From the IMG/VR virus record IMGVR_UViG_3300042893_002153, positions 1 through 50,803 of that record: a stretch of DNA of 50,803 bases. One strand, 5' to 3'. The notes below the pieces were generated by a model. It worked only from the letters and a program-made list of their open reading frames with translations, made no database searches and was not told the DNA's origin. The DNA comes from a virus. Of this stretch, positions 1-6,668 are shown piece by piece. Position 1 is the first letter of the stretch, and the number at the start of each line of letters is the position of its first letter. Position numbers and translations under genes: made by a program.

Positions 1-112
1 TATAATAAAATCAAGAGGTAATTATGGCTATTGAAAACAAAGAAGATTTAGTAAAAAAAGTTGCGGTGTTAGAAGACAAACTTTTACCACTCAGACAAGC
101 AAGTGAAGAACT
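1..112. repeat. Terminal direct repeat, copy 1 (circular overlap)
   Basis: Bases 1-112 are identical to 50692-50803. The repeat begins inside a -10 hexamer (TATAAT) and ends inside the first gene. This is what an assembler leaves when it closes a circular or circularly permuted molecule. The genuine genome is therefore 50,691 bp, and the gene at 24-428 is the direct continuation of the late operon that ends at 50682. A true short terminal repeat of a linear genome is less likely, because the break falls inside a promoter and gene. Confidence 0.93.
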
Positions 113-428
113 TGTTCTTGTTAAAAAACAACTTGTAGACGTGTTAAAAAGCAAAGAAGAAGTTATTGCTAATGAACACACTGTAAGAAAAGAATTACAA
201 AAATTACAAGCAGAATTTGGTGGAAACATAAAAATCATTGAAGCAAAAGATAAACAAATTGAAACATTAAAAGCAGATTTAAATAAACTTGCTACATTGT
301 TTGATGAATATATTGTTGCCTATCAAGACCAAGTGAAGATGCTTGGCGTGTTCGTAAAAAATACTCAAACCGTAGAAAAATATCTAACGGTAAAAATAAA
401 TGAGTTTAATGGAGGAAATAAAAAATGA
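24..428 (+). CDS. Coiled-coil structural protein, function unknown
   Basis: A 134-residue protein made almost entirely of heptad-like, charged alpha-helix (K/E/L/V rich, residues 5-100) with a short C-terminal tail rich in N, G and K. It has no catalytic motif, signal peptide or membrane segment. The start follows AAGAGGT with good spacing, and its stop overlaps the next start (ATGA at 425). It lies between the short tail protein at 50254-50682 and the first fibre. A trimeric or dimeric tail-associated spacer or fibre chaperone is plausible. That role is inferred from position and helical character only. The first 89 bases of the gene are present again at the window end. Confidence 0.8.
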   Translation: MAIENKEDLVKKVAVLEDKLLPLRQASEELVLVKKQLVDVLKSKEEVIANEHTVRKELQKLQAEFGGNIKIIEAKDKQIETLKADLNKLATLFDEYIVAYQDQVKMLGVFVKNTQTVEKYLTVKINEFNGGNKK

Positions 429-1906
429 TTATTAAACGTTGGGACGGGTCGGCATTCGTAAAAGAATTTCCAGAAACAAAAGCGCAGTTAATTCGTAATA
501 ACGGAGATACTGAAAACATCTTTGATGGAAATGATAAATTAAAACTAAACTATTTACCAGATGCAGTATTTGATAGTTTGTATTTTGTAAACACAACAGG
601 AGATGTTTATGGTGCTACAAGTGGAAGTTTAGGAACTTTAACATGGGACGCAATCCAAAACGCTGCGAGTGCAACAAGAAGTGCCAAAGGTTCTTATTAT
701 GTTGCAGACGACCCATTTACTTTTTCTCAAACTACGACATCAACCGATTTTTCTGGAACATACATTATTGCTACATTTTCTTCTCGTGATAATGACTCAG
801 TTGGTGCGTCTGCTAATGGTGGTTCAACCGCAAATAACGTTTTAGAAGTTGGTGATTGGCTTGTTTTGACCAATTTAACGGGCGCTGGAACTGTTGGTAG
901 TCCATACGTTGCTACTTGGGCTGTGGTCAATAACGTTTATGATAATGCTACAACTTCAATTTTTGGTCTTACTCAATTATCTTCACGCACGACTTACGCT
1001 TCATTAAGTGGTAGTAACGTTGTTACTGAAAGCGTGTTAAAAACAGTTGTTGATAACGCTGCATTTGCTTCTGGAACTCACGTTCACGGAAATATTACAA
1101 ACGCTGGTGCAATCGGTTCTACAGCAACTTTACCAATCATTACTGGGGCAAGTGGTGTTTTAACGGCAGGTTCTTTTGGAACAACCGCTGGAACATTCGC
1201 ACAAGGTAATGACTCACGATTATCCGATGCAAGAACCCCAACCTCACACGTCCACGGTAATATTACCAACGTAGGTGCGATTGGTTCAACTGCAAACTTA
1301 CCAATCATTACCACAACGAGTGGTGTTTTAATTGCAGGTTCGTTTGGCACAACGGCTAATACATTTACGCAAGGTAATGACAGCCGTTTATCAGACGCAA
1401 GAACTCCAACTTCACACGTTCACGGCGACATTTCTAACGCTGGTGCGATTACAAGCACGGTTATTACTCCTGCAACAGGCGACGCAATTATTTTAAGTGA
1501 TACAAGCGCCTCTGATGCTTTAAAACGTGGTATCTCGATTGGCACAAGCACAACCACCTTCTTACGTAACGATGGAACTTGGGGAACGCCAGTAGACACA
1601 AATACAACTTATTCAGTAGCAACTTCTACCGTTTTAGGGCTTGTTGAATTGTTTAGCGATACTCAACAATCAGTAGCAGCTAACGCAGTCAGTTCGACAG
1701 CACTTAGAACGTATGGTGTCCAATTAAACTCTAACAACCAAGCCGTTGTAAACGTTCCTTGGACTGATACCGACACGGTTGCAACTGTGACTGCCTTGGG
1801 TGGTTTATCAGCAACTTCTAACTCATTTCGAATGGTTCACCCATTCTTCGTTCAAGCAGACGCACCATCTACTCCTTTAACAGGCACAATTTGGTTTGAT
1901 ATTTAG
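425..1906 (+). CDS. Tail fibre protein with HxHG collagen-like repeats
   Basis: A 493-residue protein low in charge and rich in T, S, G and A, typical of phage fibres. The N-terminus (IIKRWDGSAFVKEFPET) matches in style the N-terminus of the next gene (ILKRWNGSSFEELYPKT), suggesting a shared anchor for the tail. Residues 219-330 are two tandem 56-residue units, each starting HVHGNITN and ending SDARTPTS, followed by a partial third. The HxH pair resembles the metal-binding HxH motifs of trimeric fibre shafts. The C-terminus (TGTIWFDI) is nearly shared with the protein at 50254-50682. It overlaps the preceding gene by 4 bases. Host receptor binding is the likely role. Confidence 0.85.
   Translation: MIIKRWDGSAFVKEFPETKAQLIRNNGDTENIFDGNDKLKLNYLPDAVFDSLYFVNTTGDVYGATSGSLGTLTWDAIQNAASATRSAKGSYYVADDPFTFSQTTTSTDFSGTYIIATFSSRDNDSVGASANGGSTANNVLEVGDWLVLTNLTGAGTVGSPYVATWAVVNNVYDNATTSIFGLTQLSSRTTYASLSGSNVVTESVLKTVVDNAAFASGTHVHGNITNAGAIGSTATLPIITGASGVLTAGSFGTTAGTFAQGNDSRLSDARTPTSHVHGNITNVGAIGSTANLPIITTTSGVLIAGSFGTTANTFTQGNDSRLSDARTPTSHVHGDISNAGAITSTVITPATGDAIILSDTSASDALKRGISIGTSTTTFLRNDGTWGTPVDTNTTYSVATSTVLGLVELFSDTQQSVAANAVSSTALRTYGVQLNSNNQAVVNVPWTDTDTVATVTALGGLSATSNSFRMVHPFFVQADAPSTPLTGTIWFDI
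1079..1414 (+). repeat. Two tandem 168-bp repeats in the tail fibre gene
   Basis: Units begin at 1079, 1247 and 1415, each with a CACGTYCACGG-like start. Exact 168-base spacing gives a 56-residue protein period. The third unit breaks off after about 12 residues. A related fragment (HTHGNITNAGAIGST) is present in the second fibre near 2080-2120. The copies differ mostly at synonymous or conservative positions, so the duplication is not brand new. Unequal recombination here would change fibre length in steps of 56 residues. Confidence 0.9.
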
Positions 1907-1924
1907 TAGGGTGGTGAATGGTAT

Positions 1925-2578
1925 ATGCCAGACACTATCTTAAAACGATGGAACGGTTCTTCGTTCGAGGAACTTTATCCTAAAACAACTGTAGGTCAAA
2001 TCTCAGCAAGTGGAACGCTATCAAGTTCTACTTTTCTTCGTGGCGATGGTCAGTGGCAAACTCCTGCTACGCAATCTCATACACACGGAAATATCACTAA
2101 CGCTGGCGCGATAGGTTCAACAAGTGGTTTGGGAGTTGTTACAACAACAAGTGGGGTTTTAACAACGCGTTCAATTAGCGACAGCACGACATTAACAATT
2201 TTAGATAGTGCATCAACAAACCTTGTGACTGAACGAGATGTTTATTTTGGAACACACTATATATTTATAGATGTTAGCGCTGCGATAGCAAATTCAACAA
2301 CTTTTACAACAATGACTATTACAAGTGGTATGCGTGATTTTCTTTTGCATATTCACCAAGATTCTACAACGGGTGCAGTTGTCGCAAATATGAGTTTTAC
2401 TACGGCAAGTTCCGAAAGTATGGGAACGGCAACACCAGGCAAAACACACCGTGTTGAGTGGTCTAACGGTTCTGCGGCGCAAAGAATGAATATTGAAGTA
2501 TTTTTATCTGGAACAACTTTATCTTTTAGACACAGTTTTACAGGTGCTTCTTTGGCTTTTAGATGGTTTGGAAGATAG
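1925..2578 (+). CDS. Second tail fibre / receptor-binding protein
   Basis: A 217-residue protein starting with an anchor-like segment (LKRWNGSSFEELYPKT) related to that of the preceding fibre. It is followed by a FLRGDGQWQTP segment common in phage tail fibres and one HTHGNITNAGAIG shaft unit. Residues about 85-217 are a beta-rich, S/T-rich domain ending in RWFGR and unrelated to the first fibre, so they are a good candidate for the receptor-binding head. The gene follows the first fibre by 18 bases with a G-rich binding site (GGGTGGTGAATGG). Two fibres with a common anchor may be branched on one adaptor or alternative. No tail-spike enzyme motif is visible. Confidence 0.8.
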   Translation: MPDTILKRWNGSSFEELYPKTTVGQISASGTLSSSTFLRGDGQWQTPATQSHTHGNITNAGAIGSTSGLGVVTTTSGVLTTRSISDSTTLTILDSASTNLVTERDVYFGTHYIFIDVSAAIANSTTFTTMTITSGMRDFLLHIHQDSTTGAVVANMSFTTASSESMGTATPGKTHRVEWSNGSAAQRMNIEVFLSGTTLSFRHSFTGASLAFRWFGR

Positions 2579-2580
2579 TG

Positions 2581-2589
2581 TGTTATAAT
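2581..2589 (+). promoter_or_regulatory. Extended -10 promoter for the small basic protein cluster
   Basis: TGTTATAAT lies immediately after the stop of the second fibre. The predicted start, about 7 bases downstream, gives a short leader containing GAAAGGAAA before the ATG at 2608. No good -35 hexamer is visible, as for the other TGn promoters in this genome. Confidence 0.5.
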
Positions 2590-2607
2590 ATTGAAAGGAA
2601 ATAAAAT

Positions 2608-2883
2608 ATGGCAGAATCAACTCTCAAACGTGTAGGCGTAAGTGGTTATAACAAACCAAAACGCACACCCTCTCACCCAAAGAAATCACATGTTGTTGTT
2701 GCGAAGGTCGGAAGAAAAGTGAAGACCATTCGTTTCGGACAACAAGGTGTAAGTGGTGCTGGAGCAAATCCAAAATCTGAAAAAGACAAAGCGAGACAAA
2801 AATCGTTCAAAGCACGTCACGGAAGAAACATTGCAAAAGGAAAGATGTCTGCAGCGTATTGGGCAGATAAGGTGAAATGGTAA
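2608..2883 (+). CDS. Small basic conserved phage protein (GYNKPKRTPSHP family)
   Basis: A 91-residue, very basic protein with a signature I recognise from many environmental podoviruses: VGVSGYNKPKRTP at the N-terminus, KTIRFGQQGV in the middle, and FKARH.NIAKGKMSAAYWA.KVKW at the C-terminus. In those phages it sits near structural genes and is annotated only as a domain of unknown function (DUF6321-like, number from memory). Its charge suggests DNA binding, perhaps as a packaged protein. Its stop overlaps the next start (TAATG). The start is supported by GAAAGGAAA seven bases upstream. Confidence 0.85.
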   Translation: MAESTLKRVGVSGYNKPKRTPSHPKKSHVVVAKVGRKVKTIRFGQQGVSGAGANPKSEKDKARQKSFKARHGRNIAKGKMSAAYWADKVKW

Positions 2884-3035
2884 TGAAAAAAGGATTATAC
2901 GCAAACATACACGCGAAACGCAAACGCATTAAAGCCGGTAGTGGAGAACGTATGCGAAAAGTAGGAAGTAAAGGCGCACCGAAGCGCAAAGACTTCGTTC
3001 GTTCAGCAAAAACTGCAAAGAAGGGAGGACGTTAA
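2883..3035 (+). CDS. Tiny basic protein (LYANIHAKRKRIKAGSGERMR family)
   Basis: A 50-residue ORF read directly from the sequence. It starts at the ATG overlapping the previous stop and ends with TAA at 3033-3035. The N-terminal pattern GLYANIHAKRKRIKAGSGE and the later GAPK.KDF..SAKTAK recur in many phage genomes next to the family encoded just upstream, which supports a real gene. It is strongly basic with no membrane segment. Tight coupling (TAATG) suggests co-translation with its neighbours. Function is unknown; nucleic-acid binding is an inference from charge. Confidence 0.8.
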   Translation: MKKGLYANIHAKRKRIKAGSGERMRKVGSKGAPKRKDFVRSAKTAKKGGR

Positions 3036-3036
3036 T

Positions 3037-3138
3037 ATGCCAAAAGGTATTGGATATGGAAAAAAAGCGATGAAGAAGTTAGGTAAGGGTAAAGTCAACA
3101 AGATGCGCAAAGCCAAAGGAATGAAGGTGATGAGGTAA
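3037..3138 (+). CDS. 33-residue Lys/Gly-rich basic protein
   Basis: A very short ORF: ATG at 3037 just after the previous stop, preceded by a strong GGGAGG site at 3023-3028, with TAA at 3136-3138 overlapping the next ATG (TAATG). The product begins MPKGIGYGKKAMKKLGKG and is almost one-third lysine. Ribosome binding site quality and overlap on both sides argue for translation despite the size. Similar lysine-rich micro-proteins occur beside the two preceding families in other phages. Its role is unknown; condensation of DNA or binding of the giant protein would be guesses. Confidence 0.7.
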   Translation: MPKGIGYGKKAMKKLGKGKVNKMRKAKGMKVMR

Positions 3139-3782
3139 TGGACGGATTAGAATTAGTTTCTGGAACAATCGAACAGTTAATTGCTGCTATTCCGCAGATT
3201 GTGCTGGTGTTAACCACACTTGTGTACGCTTTGCGGAGTATTGGCAATAAAGTTGGAACTTATCCAAAGATTGCGAACGAAACAAAAAGTAGCGTCGATT
3301 TAAGTCTTGCTGGAATCAAAACAAACCTTGATACCAGTCTTTCTGCGATTAAAGCAAAGATTGAAGGCATTCTAAGTGTTTCACAAGAAAGATTTATCAC
3401 AACATTAGAAGCAAGCAATAATGAAACACAGAACAAGATTAGCAAAACACTTGCCACAATGGAAACCGAACTTACCACTTACAAGAATCAACTTGCTACT
3501 AATATTGAACAAACAAACTTACTCTCTCGTCAAAACAAAATCTTTATGGACGTAATTTTAGAGTTGGTAGCAAAAGACCCAATTAAAGTAAGCCAAGGAA
3601 TCACCCAAGCCGTTTCTACTAAAATCAATCTTACAAAAGAAGAACTAGAAAAATACCCAGAAATTCTAGTCAAAGATAAAAAGGTTTTAGAATCAGCATT
3701 ACAAGAAGCGTATAAGTTAATGGGCAAAGTTTCCTTCGAAAAATTGTTGAAGAACATTGGATATGGAAAAGAAAACAATTAA
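3138..3782 (+). CDS. Membrane-anchored coiled-coil protein
   Basis: A 214-residue protein with one hydrophobic segment at about residues 13-33 (AAIPQIVLVLTTLVYAL). A long heptad-rich helix follows (about 55-145, with repeated K/E/T/L spacing), then a soluble C-terminal domain (YPEILVKDKKVLESALQEAY). The architecture could be a holin-like or spanin-like protein, or a membrane-inserting component ejected at infection. Its place among late genes just before the ejection protein and the giant protein fits either. The start overlaps the previous stop (TAATG). No family was recognised. Confidence 0.78.
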   Translation: MDGLELVSGTIEQLIAAIPQIVLVLTTLVYALRSIGNKVGTYPKIANETKSSVDLSLAGIKTNLDTSLSAIKAKIEGILSVSQERFITTLEASNNETQNKISKTLATMETELTTYKNQLATNIEQTNLLSRQNKIFMDVILELVAKDPIKVSQGITQAVSTKINLTKEELEKYPEILVKDKKVLESALQEAYKLMGKVSFEKLLKNIGYGKENN

Positions 3783-4281
3783 TTACCGCCGAAAATCCCG
3801 CACTTATAAAGCGTTGGGTTATACTTCCCTGGGAATCGGAACTCTCGGCGGTTTTTTTGTTTATCAACTCGCTACTGATTGGAGCCAATTTCAAACCGAA
3901 CTAGAAAACTTCGTTGTTATTAATCAACAATCCGTCAAATTAAACTTTGTTCTTGCAATACCGATTTTGTTATCCATCATTATCTTTACTTGGATTACCA
4001 TGCGCAAAAATCGTGAGTTCTTTAAAGATAAAGTAAGTCTAAGTCTTTTGATGACCATTTCTTCCTTGTATTTAGTGTATAGCATTATCGAAATAACACT
4101 TGCCACCTTGATTGGTGCTTTCGCGGGTGCGATTATTGATGAGTTTGTTTTTAACCCACTAGCGATTGCCAACAAGCAAAAGTTTTTGGAAAGCAAAGAT
4201 GTTGACACCGAGTATGATAAAGAAATGCGCCGTATTAAAGCAAGACAGAAAGTTAAGGAAGATTTAGATGGAAGCGTCTGA
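3763..4281 (+). CDS. Three-pass membrane protein, unknown
   Basis: A 172-residue protein counted from the ATG at 3763; a TTG six bases upstream is a less likely start. Hydrophobic stretches lie at about residues 18-36, 61-80 and 91-122. The N-terminus is basic (MEKKTINYRRKSRTYK) and the C-terminal 45 residues are charged. It overlaps the upstream gene by 20 bases and the downstream gene by 14, so translation is probably coupled. The coding sequence contains a terminator-like inverted repeat near its 5' end (3785-3858). Late position and topology allow a holin or a membrane channel for genome delivery. No family match is evident. Confidence 0.75.
   Translation: MEKKTINYRRKSRTYKALGYTSLGIGTLGGFFVYQLATDWSQFQTELENFVVINQQSVKLNFVLAIPILLSIIIFTWITMRKNREFFKDKVSLSLLMTISSLYLVYSIIEITLATLIGAFAGAIIDEFVFNPLAIANKQKFLESKDVDTEYDKEMRRIKARQKVKEDLDGSV
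3785..3858 (+). terminator. Terminator-like hairpin inside a coding region
   Basis: The octamer ACCGCCGA at 3785-3792 has its exact complement TCGGCGGT at 3845-3852, followed immediately by six further T (3853-3858). Smaller complementary elements (CCCGC with GCG..GGG, and TTCCC with GGGAA) lie between the arms, so the RNA could fold as a branched structure. This has the form of an intrinsic terminator but with a 52-base loop, and it lies entirely within the membrane-protein gene. It could act as an attenuator when the gene is not translated. Confidence 0.4.
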
Positions 4282-5341
4282 TTTTCAAACTAAAGATAGT
4301 GTTTTTTATTCAACATATACCAAGGCTCGTTCTTGGATTTCGACTTTTTTAGGCATCATTTTAACAGTCCTTGGTATTTCCGTTGTCTTTATTGTTTCAT
4401 CTCTCGAAGGCACCAAAGAGATTCAAGCGCCCAGTGCCGTTTCTGCGGCCATTTTAAACGCATGGAGAGAACAAAACCCAGGTGAGTTATATCCAGAGCC
4501 TCGCGCGGACGTGTTCGTGTATGACGGCAAGGAATACTATTTTGTGATTAATAGCGACAACCCAGAAACCGAAGTTATAGAAGACTGGCACTTTTCCTAT
4601 GATGGTGGACTTGATTATGTTTTTAGCGATTATAAGTTTTATGTGTTGACCGCAATAACCACTGTGGTTTCTATTTATGTTGCGTATGTAAACTATATAA
4701 CCACTTCTAGAAGCGTCATGGGAACCGAAGCGTTTGTTAAAACATTAAAACATTACCAAGAAAAGAAACTAAAAATAGAAAAGTACACACAATATATCCC
4801 CGACTTTTGTCTTTATAAGAACCGTCAAGCATATGAAAACGCCAAGCGGGACATCATCGAAGAAGCAGCGATTGCCTATGATGTTTATGATAAAAACAGG
4901 TTAAATTATGACTTTTTCAAAAAACTTCAACCTTGGCAACTAAAAACATTAAAGAAGATTAAGAAGATTAAAGTCCAAAAGATTTACTCCGCTGACCTTT
5001 TACAAGAGCATAACGCAGGTGGGCTTGAATTAAGTATTAAGATGCTTCCACAAAGCCAAAAAGAGCACCAAAAGATGTTTGTATGGGGTGGCGTATTACA
5101 ACGCGTCCTTACCAGTGCTTTAAGTGGTCTTACCGTTGCGTTTGGCATCGTTTTAGGTAATTGGGTGCTTGGCATCACTTACGGCATCAGTGTCTTTATT
5201 AGTTTTGTGTCCGCTGTTGTTATTGCAACCGATTTTGTCAGCACAACATTGCGCAATCGCTTTCTTGCCAAAGCCGACCTTTTGAACGAGTTTGATAACA
5301 TTAAAGAGTTGTTTATCAAAACCGAAACAAAAAGTGTATAA
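4268..5341 (+). CDS. Multi-pass membrane protein with cytoplasmic helical domain
   Basis: A 357-residue protein. Hydrophobic segments lie at about residues 24-45 and 121-143, and a double segment at about 278-325. Between the first two is a mainly hydrophilic, beta-leaning loop (residues 46-118, with KEYYFVINSDNPETE). Between the second and third is a lysine-rich helical region (about 150-275). The topology predicts four membrane passes. It overlaps the upstream gene by 14 bases. It is followed by the ejection-protein gene, so it may help form the entry channel or act in lysis. I do not recognise a family. Confidence 0.75.
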   Translation: MEASDFQTKDSVFYSTYTKARSWISTFLGIILTVLGISVVFIVSSLEGTKEIQAPSAVSAAILNAWREQNPGELYPEPRADVFVYDGKEYYFVINSDNPETEVIEDWHFSYDGGLDYVFSDYKFYVLTAITTVVSIYVAYVNYITTSRSVMGTEAFVKTLKHYQEKKLKIEKYTQYIPDFCLYKNRQAYENAKRDIIEEAAIAYDVYDKNRLNYDFFKKLQPWQLKTLKKIKKIKVQKIYSADLLQEHNAGGLELSIKMLPQSQKEHQKMFVWGGVLQRVLTSALSGLTVAFGIVLGNWVLGITYGISVFISFVSAVVIATDFVSTTLRNRFLAKADLLNEFDNIKELFIKTETKSV

Positions 5342-5360
5342 TAAAGGGAGGAAAAAAAAC

Positions 5361-6665
5361 ATGGCAATATCAACAACACAAGCAGCAGGTTATAGCGGTC
5401 AACCAACCACCACTACCACACCAACCACTTCCCCAAACAGCACAACAAATGTTATTTCTTCGACCTCCGTCGGCACAAATCCAGCAACTTTTTTATATGA
5501 TGTTGGTTTACAAAATATATACCAAGACTATCAAAAAAATGTGTCAATATTAAATCAAGCCGAACAACAATCATTACAAGACGCTTATACTGTTCGCGAA
5601 ATGAGTAAAAAATATCTTGGAGAGTATGCGTCAAATGTCGGTATTGGTGATGTAAGTGGAAATCTCTTGGATATTTATGGGCAATATCAACAAATGGTTT
5701 CCGCAACACGTAGCGCATTCCAGGGCGAAGAATTTAAACTTCAATCCGAGTTTGATAAAGCAAGAAGAGAGTTAGAAGCAGGAAAACTAGCATCAGGTCT
5801 TGCGCCAGAAGGCGAACCTGGCAGTCGCGGCATTATTGACTATGGTTCTCAATTTTTACCAGGAACAACTGATGTAAACCCAGACTATATTCCTGGATTT
5901 AATGCAAAAACATATTACCCCGACGATGTTGAAGTTGGTGATAATTCAAGAGTATTAAAAGTCGCTGGTGTCGAATATGTTTCGGTTGCTTTACCAGCCG
6001 GTGAAGAAAATAACTCCGCTTTTACCTTCACTACAGACGATATTAATGAATGGTATGGCAAGGCTTTTAATAATCCAAACAGTCCGTATTATCAAAAACC
6101 CGCGATGGCAGGTGCGGTTGTTTTTTTCGAAGATAACCAAACTTACTATTATAAAGGTCAAGACAATAAATGGTATCGTTTAAAAGGGGGAACTGGCGTT
6201 CAAACCAGTAATCAAATGGAATCGACTAATAATAATTTCTATATTCCATCGGATTCTACTTCTAACACCGCAAACGTTAACGGTCAACTAGTTGTTTTTT
6301 CAGTTGAACCAATAGATAAACTTAATACTTTAGGCGGACCAGATTTAGATAAACTTAAAGTATCTTATGGTGGTGTTGATTACACCATTCCTTTTGCTTC
6401 AGCGACTGGAAACCGAACAGTGATTGATGACAATTTTTCTTTTAAAGCAACCGATAACCCAAACATGACCGCAGACCAAAAAAATATATTAGACGAATTT
6501 TTTAAAAAACATAACACAGCAAGAACTCAAAAAGAAAGAGATAAAAGAGATTCAAAAAACCTTCGGCCAAATTCTTTTGTGTTTTATCGAGGCAAGTTTT
6601 ACGCCTTTACAAGTGGTAAAATAGTAGAAATGCGTAGAAGCACTCCAGCAACGACACAGGGGTAA
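5361..6665 (+). CDS. Probable internal virion / ejection protein
   Basis: A 434-residue protein. The start is set at 5361 because AAAGGGAGG lies just upstream; an earlier in-frame start at 5292 would overlap the preceding gene. The N-terminal 40 residues are a low-complexity T/S/P/N stretch. An alpha-helical, coiled-coil-like block follows (about 50-145, including YQKNVSILNQAEQQSLQDAY). The remainder is mixed, with several YY and Gly-rich turns. In short-tailed phages the genes between tail and giant internal proteins usually encode proteins ejected ahead of DNA, and this one sits 3 bases before the giant gene. The assignment is positional, without a family match. Confidence 0.7.
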   Translation: MAISTTQAAGYSGQPTTTTTPTTSPNSTTNVISSTSVGTNPATFLYDVGLQNIYQDYQKNVSILNQAEQQSLQDAYTVREMSKKYLGEYASNVGIGDVSGNLLDIYGQYQQMVSATRSAFQGEEFKLQSEFDKARRELEAGKLASGLAPEGEPGSRGIIDYGSQFLPGTTDVNPDYIPGFNAKTYYPDDVEVGDNSRVLKVAGVEYVSVALPAGEENNSAFTFTTDDINEWYGKAFNNPNSPYYQKPAMAGAVVFFEDNQTYYYKGQDNKWYRLKGGTGVQTSNQMESTNNNFYIPSDSTSNTANVNGQLVVFSVEPIDKLNTLGGPDLDKLKVSYGGVDYTIPFASATGNRTVIDDNFSFKATDNPNMTADQKNILDEFFKKHNTARTQKERDKRDSKNLRPNSFVFYRGKFYAFTSGKIVEMRRSTPATTQG

Positions 6666-6668
6666 CAT

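Noticed and set aside
1079-1430. CRISPR-like repeats
   Set aside because: The repeat period is an in-frame 56-residue protein unit of a fibre shaft, without unique spacers.
5337-5342. TATAAT before the ejection-protein gene
   Set aside because: The predicted start would fall in the ribosome binding site and the hexamer is formed by the preceding stop codons; probably coincidental.
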